A stretch of DNA of 64,000 bases, from contig CAJQUW010002196.1 of the NCBI GenBank assembly GCA_907163375.1, positions 186,001 to 250,000 of the forward strand. Direction: 5' to 3'. This document shows positions 32,926-42,571 of this stretch, piece after piece (position 1 is the first letter of the stretch; each line of letters begins with the position of its first letter). The notes beneath the pieces are model-generated. The model made no database searches. It was given only the letters and a program-made list of their open reading frames with translations, and was not told where the DNA came from. This stretch comes from Prostheceraeus crozeri (Eukaryota; Platyhelminthes; Polycladida; Euryleptidae). A program made the translations under genes and the position numbers.

Positions 32926-33211
32926 GGTGACTGATTACGATCCCGAAAACGTCCCATGAGCCCTCTTAAGGGCTACCTTCTAATGCAGCTAAAGCGGTCC
33001 CAAGCCCGCTACATATCTTCAGATCTGGAATGCAGAGGGGAATAATAAATGATGAAATGGAATGAAATGGGAGGACAGCCTTGCACCACATGCAACACAC
33101 CAGACTTCTCTATTTAGTAGTGAACAAGCTCTTGTGAACGTAGTCAGAAAGTGTATCAAGTTTTACAAAAGTTTTTACTGCAACACAGTTTGATAAAGTG
33201 ATAATGTACTC

Positions 33212-33262
33212 TTCATTCTGATTGGTTGTTGAGGAATCCATTGTTGAAAAACATATAAAAGT
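33212..33262 (+). promoter_or_regulatory. Shared CCAAT-type motif plus TATA box
   Basis: TTCATTCTGATTGGTTG (33212-33228) is identical to the motif before the acidic gene of Polinton 1. CATATAAAAGT follows, with TATAAAA at 33254-33260, 39 bases before the ATG at 33299. Confidence 0.6.
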
Positions 33263-33298
33263 CAGAAAATTGAAACACTTCTCATTCTCATCTATCTC

Positions 33299-33577
33299 AT
33301 GATGGAAGGTATATCTTCTGCCTTAGAGATCTTTAACAAAATATTTGAAGTCATTGACGAGTGGGGCGAGGATGTGAACAGTGACAATAAACCCAAAATC
33401 GCTAATGTCGAGGAGAAGAGTGGTAGCAAAAGTGACATCACCCAAGTTGTATCGAGTGAGGGCGAGTTCACACCAAATACGACGCGACTCAGAAGAGTGC
33501 CGGATGCACCAAAGCGAATGGCATATTACAGGATTTATAATGACTTGAAACCAGTCCCACTGAACTTTGATAAATAA
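33299..33577 (+). CDS. Small acidic Polinton accessory protein (92 aa)
   Basis: It starts MMEGISSALEIFNKIFEV, with an amphipathic N-terminal helix, an acidic Ser-rich middle and a basic stretch with Pro near the end (RRVPDAPKRMAYY). No cysteine cluster and no recognised domain. Promoter elements are clear. It converges on the minus-strand gene at 33860. It looks whole. The role is unknown; early-type regulators of small DNA viruses have similar size and composition, which is only an analogy. Confidence 0.5.
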   Translation: MMEGISSALEIFNKIFEVIDEWGEDVNSDNKPKIANVEEKSGSKSDITQVVSSEGEFTPNTTRLRRVPDAPKRMAYYRIYNDLKPVPLNFDK

Positions 33578-33859
33578 ACCTACATACCACATGTCTTTGT
33601 TTTGCAATGTATTTATCTGGAAATGGAAATAAATGGAGGAATTTAGCTATGGGGTTAGGTTGATAACGTTGCCTCAATTGATTAATCTAAAATCATGTTT
33701 CATATGTTGAATGATTTCTAGTAACTGTGTTAAGTGTCTAGATGATAGGATATCTTATTCTAACAATAGCTCCCAATCGACACTATGCTTACTCGATGAT
33801 CATTTCCAGGTCATGCAGTTTATACGAAGGAAAAACAACACTGTCATGATACACATTTA

Positions 33860-34195
33860 TTAAAAAGAAATAAAAGCAATACTCTTTGTAATAAGACGGT
33901 ACATGACGTCTACCAAGTCAAACTCATCTTGATTGCGGGGCTGACTAGAAGGAGAGAAGAGGTCTAGCCAGCTCCGGAGAGTCTCAACACACCGCTCCAT
34001 CATGACGTCCTTTGGAGATACACTCAGGAAGGCCGCCCTGATTGTATCAGTACCATCCTCTTCATCGTCGGAAATGATGATAATTTCCTCATCCAACTGC
34101 AGCGGCTCGACCTCACCATCGTAAATGGTTTTCACTTGCCTCTTGCGTGAGGCATTGTGCATGAGTAAGGCATAGGTGTTCGGTGGTGTATCCAT
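33860..34195 (-). CDS. Small acidic Polinton protein with SUMO-interaction-like motif
   Basis: The start MDTPPNTYALL at 34195 is chosen because a TATA box (34233-34240 on the minus strand) lies 38 bases upstream. Residues 38-47 read IIIISDDEED, a hydrophobic run followed by acids as in SUMO-interaction motifs. The C-terminal domain has W-L-D-L-F-S-P-S-S-Q-P-R-N-Q-D-E-F and is homologous to the end of the 8572 protein of Polinton 1. It is divergent from the small plus-strand frame at 34349. It looks whole. Confidence 0.55.
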   Translation of the reverse strand: MDTPPNTYALLMHNASRKRQVKTIYDGEVEPLQLDEEIIIISDDEEDGTDTIRAAFLSVSPKDVMMERCVETLRSWLDLFSPSSQPRNQDEFDLVDVMYRLITKSIAFISF

Positions 34196-34232
34196 TTTAA
34201 TGATATTATGAGGAAATGGTCCTTGCACCGCA

Positions 34233-34348
34233 CTTATATAGATTCTCTCTCCCTGCCTCACGCTCTCTCATTAGACGACAGCCATTTATCAATCACAATG
34301 CATCATTCTCATATACAGAGAAGAGTGTTTTGCATTTCACTATCATAG
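34233..34348. promoter_or_regulatory. Divergent promoter region
   Basis: It carries a minus-strand TATATAAG at 34233-34240 for the 34195 gene. The spacer before the plus-strand ATG at 34349 has no clear TATA box. Confidence 0.4.
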
Positions 34349-34600
34349 TCATGTCCGACACAGAGGAAACATTCACACCTCTTGCTACCTCAACTCCTAC
34401 GAAGAAGGAAGTTGAGAGAAAGTTTCAACAATAAGAGGAAGAGGAAGAGAGACAAATGATTGAAGGCTGCAAGCATCTCACTCTACAAACGGTTGAGAGT
34501 GAGCCTTTCATAAACGAGGCTGACTTTCAGGAGTGAAAAGCCTTGATGAGACCAGAGAATGCCCCAAACGGTCTTTATGAGACCATGGCCTTAACGGCCA
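34349..34600 (+). pseudogene. Small acidic Polinton gene fossil
   Basis: It starts MSDTEETFTPLATSTPT, similar in style to the neighbouring acidic proteins, and continues with a Glu-rich helix. It is broken, with about two breaks. No family is recognised. Confidence 0.4.
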
Positions 34601-34631
34601 CCTAATCAAGAAAGAAAAGACATTGACTGCT

Positions 34632-36659
34632 CCACACGCAACATTTGTGATTTGATGTTATCTGACGAAAATGAAGTGTTAAGATAGTACGACCACCAAT
34701 GAATTGAATAGGATTACCACTATCATCATAGATACCAAATTTGCAATGGGATCATCGTCATACATTGACTGGAATGTATACCTTGTTCAGGAACTCCCTG
34801 TGCATGGTCACACCAAAGTCGCCACTGTCAATAGGAATATATCTTAAAAGGGGAACCATTTGACCACCAACTTGTGTTGAATGGATAAAGTTAGTGTAAA
34901 TGTAAAAGTGATTGATATTCATATCGAGCAAGGATGTTGAGCCACAATACTTCTCGTCGTAGAATATGTCACGTTTGAATCCTAAAATCTTTGTCAACTC
35001 TTTTGAAATGTGAATGACCGTTTTACCATGTACACTGATACAGAATGTATTTTCTTTAGGATCATAGTCAAAATGATATGATTGTAGATTTGATACGCCC
35101 TTGTTCAAGTATGTACAAACATCATAGCCATTGCTATAATGCTTTGGAGGTATCGGTAACTTTTCATTTGGCTTCCATGTAAGACTGGGACGTAAAACAG
35201 GGTCTGTGCGTTTGAAATAAAGGACCATTCGACAATCGGATTGCTGTTCAGATGTTATTTTCACATTCCCCCATTCATGGTATGACCATAAGACGTCTGT
35301 ATTTAAAGAGAGCAAATCGCGAAATTTAGAATTGATGTGAACAAATCCAATGTGTGAACGCTCATAATCATTTCGGAACTCAATCCTTGCTTTATTGTGT
35401 ACTCGAGTGATGGACATAGAAAATCCTTTTATTTCATTCACCTGTTTGATCAAGTCATCAACAGTACCAGATTTAAAAAGCACAAAGCGCTCATGCATGC
35501 GATCAAGGGGAAGAAGGGTAATATTAATTTTTTTCCTGTGCCAATTTGGATATTTCTTAATCTGCTTTGATGCTTTCATGGACACTTGAGCTCTCAAAGG
35601 GAAGGCACCGCCTCCTTTTACTTCTGAAAATTTTGCGATAGGTAGAAAGAAACGTGATTTAAGATTCAATATCTTTTGCAGAGGTCCACTCACATAAAAT
35701 CCATGGGAAATAGTAGTCGGTCTCATGTAGAGTGTAACTTTATGTAGATTTGGATCCATCTGCCAGAACCATAGATCCTTTGCCAAATCATTCATAACAT
35801 TCAATAGGCGTTGAATTTTCATATAATAGTATGATTGCTCTAAACGATGACGGAATGATGGGTTTGTAGGTTGTTTCCATTTCAGGGGTGAAGCATTTTT
35901 AGCAATGGGTATGTCTGTATCTGCAGTGATAATTAAAGTAGGACCATTTACAATCTCATCAACAGCTCGCATTCCCCGACGGGTGTTTACTGTAGGAATA
36001 GAATTCCACTCTGCTGCATGTTCATTCAAGTTGTAGGTATGTACTTTATCATTTCGCTCTAGTTTTGGAAAGTATAAGTCTTGATTCGCTGCAGTGCCTA
36101 ATGTAATCTCTTCATTTGCAATGATTCTTATATTATTCACATAGCTCAAATCTTGCAGGGCCACTTCCCAATCACCATTTAAGTCAATCGGCTGTGTTAA
36201 ATCAGTCTCAAACTCGGCAGCTGTATTTTCATATCGCTTAGGTTGAGCATTACTGGGAAACACTGCTGTAAACTCCATGTTAAAGTATCGACATAAAGCG
36301 TCGTTTGCGGAGGCGTTATGTCGCATGACATGACGAACCGCTGCTTTCAATCTGTTCACAGTAGGCACTTTCTGTCGTCCTAGGAATTTGGTTAAGAGTG
36401 ATTGCCCTTTCACATAATGCACACACCTAGGTATGCTTGTACCGCCTTCTTTCATATTGCGATAGTTGATACAATCAAATATGACTTGATATCTTGGTCT
36501 TCTACGTTTAAAATCTGCAAGGGTATGAAATATTTCGCGTTTTATTGATGAGCTCACACGGCAGCTGTTTTTTAATTCCATTGCAATGCGACGTACAGGA
36601 TTGATCAAATCGATGCCGCCTACAGGCGATCGCTTAAAGCCATAATCTGTTAACACCAT
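34632..36659 (-). CDS. Polinton W-E-V-G family protein C, fossil
   Basis: About 650 codons. The first 125 residues are a basic extension not found in the two paralogues of Polinton 1. Then comes M-E-F-x-x-x-F-P-S-N and L-N-G-D-W-E-V-A-L-Q-D-L-x-Y, and near the end V-G-x-x-M-V-P-L-L-R-Y-I-P with the family's closing strand pair. It follows the signal-peptide frame at 36663 with 3 bases between, so the two were probably co-transcribed. A virion role is inferred from the neighbouring capsid and protease genes. It carries about one break. Confidence 0.7.
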
Positions 36660-36662
36660 TTC

Positions 36663-36875
36663 TCACGCATGACCCATTCGATGACGTAAAGTCTGAAGTT
36701 TGTAAGCATGATTTTGCCAAGGATCGGCTATGCCGGAAAGAATTACATCTTCAATAGGTCTTGTTGCATGAATAGGTGATTTGATGAGGCGAACTGCATC
36801 ATCTAATCCTCGTCCCGCTAATGTCACTATTGCAAATGATAATACTATGATCAATCTTAACATGACTTCGTCCAT
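36663..36875 (-). CDS. Short secreted or membrane-anchored Polinton protein (70 aa)
   Basis: It begins MDEVMLRLIIVLSFAIVTLA, a signal peptide or membrane anchor, followed by about 50 mostly polar residues. It ends 3 bases before the W-E-V-G gene and is divergent from the plus-strand gene at 36885. No family is recognised. It could be an N-terminal exon of the next gene. Confidence 0.45.
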   Translation of the reverse strand: MDEVMLRLIIVLSFAIVTLAGRGLDDAVRLIKSPIHATRPIEDVILSGIADPWQNHAYKLQTLRHRMGHA

Positions 36876-36884
36876 TTCTTATGA

Positions 36885-37274
36885 ATGTTTTGCTTAAACG
36901 AGAAGACTAAGCAAACGTTTTTGATGTGTCTAAAACTAATCATGATTGCCAAGCTCTCTTCTCAGTGCCACGTTACATGGAAGGCTCGACGCATTACCTT
37001 TTACGATACTCATCGACACGTTAAAATAAGTTTATCCCCTTTTCAAATGGATAACCTGCACGATGCTTTACATATCATGCATCATCCAATGTACTATATC
37101 CCTCTAGGTGGACGTCTATTCATTATTCGACGAGATTTCATTGATCTTCATGATCAATATGGTGTTATACATTTTACATCCTCAAGTTGGAACAAGTATA
37201 GAGAACGTATACATCCTCGCATAATGACTTACCTTAAACAAACCAACACTCATAAGCATGAATGTGACAAGTGA
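36885..37274 (+). CDS. Small Polinton accessory protein, two-unit type
   Basis: 129 residues from the first ATG; an internal start at MIAKLSSQCHV fits the paralogues better. It is homologous to 14-664 and 687-1043 of Polinton 1: S-P-F-Q-M-D-N-L-H-D-A-L in the first half and S-S-W-N-K-Y-R-E-R-I-H-P-R-I-M in the second. Only one copy is present here. The position next to the capsid and protease genes is the same kind of context in both elements. It looks whole. Confidence 0.6.
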   Translation: MFCLNEKTKQTFLMCLKLIMIAKLSSQCHVTWKARRITFYDTHRHVKISLSPFQMDNLHDALHIMHHPMYYIPLGGRLFIIRRDFIDLHDQYGVIHFTSSSWNKYRERIHPRIMTYLKQTNTHKHECDK

Positions 37275-37391
37275 ACAATGTCTTCTTATCTCTACCTATT
37301 CATGTTTGATGACTAAATGCTACCTATTCAATCACATCATCTGCTTTTCCATTGAAGTATAATAAAGAAAACAAATTTTGATCGTACTTAT

Positions 37392-37853
37392 TTATTGAAG
37401 GCTTTTATAAAAGTTACGAATGCGCTTTTCATTGACAAGGGTATCATGTGAAAAATGTTTACAAATGTCATGTAAAGAGTCATAATGTAGTCGTTGCATT
37501 ACAAAGTAGAGGGCATAGGCTCCACATGTTGAAGACAAGGGATGTTGATAGGCCAAAGCATTGCGAATCCATTTTCGTGAATGTCGGTTGATGAAGCGTG
37601 TGACATAATCACAGTTTGGTAAGGCCAATGAATCAAAGATTTCACCGCAATAGTTTTTATCAATAAACAAAACTTTCCAGTGTTTTCCGGGTAAGTGTGC
37701 TGTATCAGTATTCATGATAATGAATGAGGGTGGTTTTGGTAAAACTGTGGGCATATTATTAATGGAAAACACACCTCGAAATGCTGCAACAGTGCGTTCA
37801 TCACCATGTTCCTGAACGACTCTCTCTAACTCTGCATCAGATAACCAACTCAT
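37392..37853 (-). CDS. PRO: Adenovirus-type maturation cysteine protease (Polinton PRO)
   Basis: 153 residues. In this family the enzyme cleaves capsid precursors during maturation. H58 (GKHW), D74 (IFDSLA), Q103 and C110 (SSTCGAYALYF) are in the order and spacing of the adenain-type triad and oxyanion glutamine. The length is slightly short of the family's usual size but the core is complete. Its start touches the end of the major capsid gene, so the two probably share a transcript. It looks whole. Confidence 0.88.
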   Translation of the reverse strand: MSWLSDAELERVVQEHGDERTVAAFRGVFSINNMPTVLPKPPSFIIMNTDTAHLPGKHWKVLFIDKNYCGEIFDSLALPNCDYVTRFINRHSRKWIRNALAYQHPLSSTCGAYALYFVMQRLHYDSLHDICKHFSHDTLVNEKRIRNFYKSLQ

Positions 37854-39132
37854 TAACTTGTATAAGAAGCGGAAACGTCACGTAGCCTGTTAATTCGAAT
37901 GGTGGAATCGAACACAGCATAGATGAGTACATTGACTGTTTTCGTCAAATCTTTTTCAAAGAAGAATTCTAGTTTAAGACCCTTCGTGGCAGTGCCCGGA
38001 CGATAAGAAGCACCTGCTTCATTGTTTGCTGTCAAATCAAATGCATTAGTGTATAACCTTTAGCAAATTCATCATAGGTCAAACCATTGGTGTCATCAGT
38101 ATTCCAGTATTTAAAGGTCTTCATAGTATTTTGATATGAGCGAGAATAATGTCCATTAGCAAAGTCTGGGCAAAAAGGAGTACCAGGAATGCAATCAGTA
38201 TCGCGATACAATCCGATTTGATTTAAACCAAACTGTTCAGAATTGAGGGGATTCTTCGATATATTACCATTGTATGCATCATTTCCAATCAATCCCACAA
38301 TGATCATTTTTGGTGATTGTATAGGAAACAAACTATCTTTAACAAAGCTCTTTTGCGCACGAGGAATGGTGAAACTGAGGATCTCAGTATGATTTACATC
38401 ATAAAGAGCATCATACTTCTTCAAACCCATATCGTGACCATTAATCACCGAAGGATGAACTGTCATTCGTCGCACATAAAGTCTAACACTTTCAAACACA
38501 ATCTTAAATTCAGTCTTTGCTACATAAGAATTCAATACAAATTTAGGATCGTTCGGCAAGAGATGAACTCGCATGTCTACTTTTGACATTAAGAAACGTG
38601 ATTATCGGAAAAAGTCCAAGTTTAGGGGACCATATAATTCAGACACCCTACTTTCTGCAGTCCACTTTTCACGAGTGACAAATCCCTTGTTTTTGTCACT
38701 ATCAAATTTACCAGCTTCATCTTTACACCAACCCATAACAGCCATGTGACTCTTTTGTGCTTGTGGCTGGAACTGCATGACTGTTGAAAAATAACCGAGA
38801 TAGGGATAACTGTGTTGACCACCTTCAACCCGAGTTTCACCAATGGTCAATGATACATCCTTGAAGAGCGTTGCTATTGCCATGTTATTCACAGCTACTT
38901 TGTCCTTGTCGTCAAGGTTTGTGCCGTCCTTATTTACTATCTTAAACTTAACATGTAGATTGATGTCATTTACATCGATGTACTCAGCATCATTTCCTGG
39001 TATTAAAAACTCAATGACACTACCAGAATCGATACTTGTCTGTGGATAACGAATGAATACATAATTTCTAATGATATCCGTCTGTATAGGTGTTCTATCA
39101 AATAAGCAAAGGGATGTGGTTTTACATTCCAT
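37853..39132 (-). CDS. MCP: Major capsid protein (Polinton PY, double jelly-roll), fossil
   Basis: The start MECKTTSLCLFDRTP and the run GSVIEFLIPGNDAEYIDVND, then VNNMAIATLFKDVSLTIG and YPYLGYF, are the classic N-terminal marks of Polinton major capsid proteins (C. elegans F54H12.2 relatives). The later parts also keep family features. It would build the icosahedral shell. It follows the small basic virion protein by two bases and is followed by the protease. It carries about two breaks. Confidence 0.88.
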
Positions 39133-39134
39133 AA

Positions 39135-39524
39135 TTAAAACAGTCCACGTCGTCTGCGTTTGCTAGGAGGTATACGAGATGCTCTTCGCTTACGTTTGCC
39201 TGAAGTAGAGAGTGGATTGATATGACTGATGACAGACCTGATACCTGCCTTACCGACATTCTTCAAACGCTGTATTCCATGACGCTTTAGCGATTCACGA
39301 ATCGGCAATCTTCCTGAAAGCGCATCACTTGCTACATCTGCTGCTAATCCTACAGCTTCCTTTAAAGCTGATTTTCCCACATTTGCGATAGTGGGGAGCA
39401 TCATACCTTTGACAGCACCCAATAGACTACCCCCTTTTTGACGTCTCGATCCAGCATAAACGGGAAAGCCAGCTCTATGACTAGCATAGGAGGAGGCAGA
39501 ATAAAACGTAGCAGTTTGATCCAT
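39135..39524 (-). CDS. Small basic virion protein of adenovirus pVI/pX type
   Basis: 129 residues. A Gly-Gly site (RRQKGGSLL near residue 31) resembles the cleavage sites of adenovirus-type proteases. It is followed by an amphipathic helical middle and a strongly basic tail (KRKRRASRIPPSKRRRRGLF). Polintons and adenoviruses both have such small cleaved core or membrane-active proteins next to the capsid gene. The assignment rests on composition and position. It looks whole. Confidence 0.6.
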   Translation of the reverse strand: MDQTATFYSASSYASHRAGFPVYAGSRRQKGGSLLGAVKGMMLPTIANVGKSALKEAVGLAADVASDALSGRLPIRESLKRHGIQRLKNVGKAGIRSVISHINPLSTSGKRKRRASRIPPSKRRRRGLF

Positions 39525-39565
39525 AGGTATTTATTTATTTATATTTACACAATTCATTACTTTGC

Positions 39566-40573
39566 TTAGGAACGTTGACTAACACGATAAAGGTCAGAAT
39601 GACGAATCCAGCTGTTCATTGAATTAGGATAGCCAGCCCATTTCACCAGGCTCCACTTTTCCCCTTGTCGCATTTGGTGACGAAGTATCTTTTCAATCAT
39701 GTAGTCATCATCTTCTTTGGTGATGGGTGTTATCTCATGACGATAAAAACTCCCTTCAATCTCTTCACCATGATAATCACGAAGCTTGTAGGTAGTGGGC
39801 TTGAATTTCTTGTTGACCTCAGAGACAGTAAATATTTCTTCCGTCCAATTGGGAAGATATCCTTTCGCAAACACGCTTTTCACCTTGGAAATGCGAACTT
39901 TGTCACCAACCTGAATGTCACGTTTACCTTGTGATGGTTGCTTGCGTTTAGCATTGATTTCACGAATTGTATCCACCATGTCTGGAGTTATGTCAGCAGG
40001 TTTGTGACCAATCATACGATGCACAGAATGATTGTAAGCGTGTACAGTAATTTGTAATACATCTGTCCACTTTTGTGTTACTTTTGCAGTGAAATAGCGC
40101 CATGGACGAGTTTTCAGCGTACGATTAAAGCGTTCGACCACTGCAGCCTTGTATGCACTTTTCACACTAAACAGCTCAATGTTGTGTTCGCGAAATAAAG
40201 CACGCACATGTCTGTTTTCAAACTCTTTCCCTTGATCAGTCTGAATACGTGTGGGAATAAGTCCTTCACTGAAAATATTTTGGAAAGCCTCGGCCACTTC
40301 TTCACCACGCTTTGTCTTGAGTGGTTGAACCCAAGCATAACGAGAAAATAAGTCAATGACAGTTAGGAGAAAGCGATAGCCTTCATTCTTTTTAGCTAAT
40401 AAAGAAACATCAGCCAAATCTGCTTGCCATTGTTCATCAATATCATGAACGATATAAGAACGAGTAGGATAACGTTTTCGAGCTTGTGTGTGCAATGTAT
40501 ATGCAGGTTGAGCTTTTAACCATCTCTTCACTTGTTTCTGTGAATAACCACTTGCTTGTGACAACTTTTTCAC
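39566..40573 (-). CDS. INT: Retroviral-type integrase with chromodomain (Polinton INT)
   Basis: 335 residues from the first in-frame Met; family similarity continues a little upstream. An N-terminal helical region is followed by the catalytic core with D52 (WQADLADV), D113 (IQTDQGKEF) and E147 (AAVVERFNR). A small beta-rich domain near 220-280 precedes a C-terminal chromodomain at 291-327 (MIEKILRH...WSLVKWAGYP...SWI). It resembles the C. elegans transposon protein F54H12.3. It would insert the element DNA and make the 6-bp target repeat. The catalytic core looks whole. Confidence 0.92.
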   Translation of the reverse strand: MKKLSQASGYSQKQVKRWLKAQPAYTLHTQARKRYPTRSYIVHDIDEQWQADLADVSLLAKKNEGYRFLLTVIDLFSRYAWVQPLKTKRGEEVAEAFQNIFSEGLIPTRIQTDQGKEFENRHVRALFREHNIELFSVKSAYKAAVVERFNRTLKTRPWRYFTAKVTQKWTDVLQITVHAYNHSVHRMIGHKPADITPDMVDTIREINAKRKQPSQGKRDIQVGDKVRISKVKSVFAKGYLPNWTEEIFTVSEVNKKFKPTTYKLRDYHGEEIEGSFYRHEITPITKEDDDYMIEKILRHQMRQGEKWSLVKWAGYPNSMNSWIRHSDLYRVSQRS

Positions 40574-40920
40574 TGAAGCATCATAACCTGCATAATGCTT
40601 TGGGTTATAGTAAATTGATTTCAGATGTTCATCAATCGTCTATTAAGAGGGATCGTTTATTTGCCTCAAAGTATCAGTCTTTTTCTCCGCTAGGGTTTGC
40701 GTTTGTGTTTGAGTCCTGCTTTTGCTACTTTTTTGAGCCGTCTTGTATGAATCACTTTTACAACATGCACTTAAGCAGTTCAATGACACATGAATGTTTG
40801 GCAACTCTGAACATGGGATTCTTCAACATAGATTCTTCATTAAAAGTCTGTGATAAAATCAAATGATGGATAACGTGTTGAAGGTTTTGGTATACGCTTC
40901 GGCAACTTCTCGGGTGTTTT
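40574..40920. other. Spacer upstream of the integrase, with decayed coding sequence
   Basis: This holds the 5' part of the integrase similarity and otherwise no gene I can name. The plus-strand open frame across it is a shadow. Confidence 0.4.
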
Positions 40921-41328
40921 TTAAGTTTGCTTGATTCTCTTTTTAGGTCTCTCTACATTTTGCAACTTTCTCTTCCTAGGTGTAGAATCATTTTCCATTT
41001 CCTGTAAGGTATCACGACCAAGAATTACTTTTGGGACATTGAATTTCTTCATACTTTTTAAAAAGAACTCCCATCCTGTAGGTGTAAAGTGACGACGACA
41101 ATCACGAACAGCATGATTAATTAAATCTTTCATTCTTGAGTCCCTAATGACTGCATCATCATCACCTACCACTTCACTTCGTTGTGTGATTTTCAAGTTG
41201 GGTTCGAGACTTCGACATAAGCTCAGTGCGCGATTGCGATAAGGTTTGGGTGAACCAAGCGAAAGATCATTGCGAATTTTTTCTTTCAATTGTTTCATTT
41301 CTTCTAAGGTAGAACTCTGCTTTATCAA
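40921..41328 (-). CDS. Polinton protein of unknown function between ATPase and integrase
   Basis: 135 residues: an N-terminal coiled helix (LEEMKQLKEKIRND), a region with HFTPTGWEFFLKSMKKFNVP, and a basic C-terminus ending KKRIKQT, a likely nuclear localisation signal. Proteins of this size and style occupy the same place in other Polintons, but I know no function for them. It looks mostly whole; its 5' end is uncertain. Confidence 0.5.
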   Translation of the reverse strand: MIKQSSTLEEMKQLKEKIRNDLSLGSPKPYRNRALSLCRSLEPNLKITQRSEVVGDDDAVIRDSRMKDLINHAVRDCRRHFTPTGWEFFLKSMKKFNVPKVILGRDTLQEMENDSTPRKRKLQNVERPKKRIKQT

Positions 41329-41478
41329 ACGATCCTATCGATTTTTACTTTGTACAGCTTCTTGTTCATATTGCTGATTAAGTTGTGACATGATTTGCCC
41401 AAGGTTGATGAACACTCTGCATTGTAGTCAGATGTATATATTCTTCTTGTGGAATAGCAATCATGCGTTGAAAACCAC

Positions 41479-42099
41479 TCATAACAATTTATACATGATC
41501 ATGGGTTTCTCAAAGAGATGACTGCGTAAGCGATAATCCTCAGGACACTCCTGGGTAAAGTCCAAAAATAAATAATTATCAGGTTTTTCCGTAGCAGCCT
41601 CAAATACTTCAATCAAGGCTTTTGACTTGCGAGGAAGAACTTGTCGAGATAGGAATTCCACTTGACTTTTATCGCGAGGATTTTTAAAGATGATGTAGTA
41701 GTGCGTGTTTGGACTTCGAGTCCGTGCTTCCTTTCCACTTGGAAAAAGATTTTGCATAATAAGAATGATAAAGCATGGTTTGTGATGAACAGCCTTGGTT
41801 AACATAGCAGTTACTTCTTGTGAGTTCTTACTCTCATTAAGTAAATCATCAAGAATGATAGTATCATAGGGTTGAATATCAGCAGTGCTGATAATCCCCG
41901 GTTGAACCAAGTAACCCTTACCAACCAATTGACGATGTAAGTTATGTTGATCAATTCCATAGCACCAAACAACGCGATTCCGTATGCAGTCAAAAATCTC
42001 ATTACGACGCTCCAACAATTGCAGTGTTAAATGTGTCTTCCCACTATGAGAGGGTCCTACGATGCACATAGTGCGATTACAGCGTAAACGGAAATCCAT
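41479..42099 (-). CDS. ATP: FtsK/HerA-type genome packaging ATPase (Polinton ATP)
   Basis: 206 residues. Walker A is GPSHSGKT at 15-22 and Walker B is YDTIILDDL at 78-86. A FIILIMQNLFP strand at 110-120 ends in an asparagine and probably serves as the sensor strand. The size is typical for Polinton ATPases. In related viruses this motor pumps DNA into the capsid. It sits between the small basic protein and the 40921 gene, the usual neighbourhood. It looks whole. Confidence 0.88.
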   Translation of the reverse strand: MDFRLRCNRTMCIVGPSHSGKTHLTLQLLERRNEIFDCIRNRVVWCYGIDQHNLHRQLVGKGYLVQPGIISTADIQPYDTIILDDLLNESKNSQEVTAMLTKAVHHKPCFIILIMQNLFPSGKEARTRSPNTHYYIIFKNPRDKSQVEFLSRQVLPRKSKALIEVFEAATEKPDNYLFLDFTQECPEDYRLRSHLFEKPMIMYKLL

Positions 42100-42132
42100 G
42101 TTGATTTTGATGAAAAGTCATACCATTTAACT

Positions 42133-42541
42133 TAGTATCTATCCATTAATGGCTTTATTCGCAAGAGCACCAGCTAATCCTCCCAAAGCAGGACCAGCAG
42201 CTGCCATGATGATAGGCGCTAAAAGTGGTAAGAAGCCATCGCGCTATGATATCAGTTTGCGCTTTGTAGGAATTGATGTTTTTGGATTGCTCAAGGTGCG
42301 AAGAACTTTACCATGCCTGGCAATTGCATTGGCCTTTTTGCTATTTAATGTCATATAGCGCACTTTTCGTATTTCCGCTCACATTTTACGAATGAAGGCA
42401 TCGTTTGCCAGCTTCATTGCCTCACATCGATGAGATGGCTTTAATTTTAATAAGCGACGAAGAGTGAGACAGAATTTTTTGTTTGAATTTGATTGACTTT
42501 TTTGTCTGCGCGAACGGTGAGATGAACGACGTCTAGCCATT
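42133..42541 (-). pseudogene. Small basic Polinton protein with hydrophobic C-terminus, fossil
   Basis: The start MARRRSSHRSRRQKS is highly basic, followed by helices and a C-terminal Gly/Ala-rich hydrophobic segment (LPLLAPIIMAAAGPALGGLA). This layout suggests a DNA-binding and membrane-active virion protein like those of other Polintons. It has about two breaks. Confidence 0.5.
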
Positions 42542-42571
42542 TTTACAGGTGGATGTTAGAGCGTTCTTTGC

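Larger units (their letters stand above)
30253..33200 (+). repeat. Inner left terminal inverted repeat of Polinton 2
   Basis: 30253-32175 pairs closely with 46999-44757 in reverse. 33100-33200 pairs more loosely with the 44040-44350 region, so the inner part has diverged or been rearranged. The terminus holds degenerate subrepeats with CAATCGGAGAGAAAA and GATGGGAAAACGGAGG. The right copy has about 300 bp more, mainly extra subrepeat sequence. Open frames inside (for example 30720-31338) are by-products of the repeats. Confidence 0.85.

Noticed and set aside
40486-40866. Plus-strand frame of 126 codons
   Set aside because: It is antisense to the integrase and its upstream region and has no family features.
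42149-42358. Plus-strand frame of 69 codons
   Set aside because: It is antisense to the small basic protein fossil, which fits the gene row on the minus strand.
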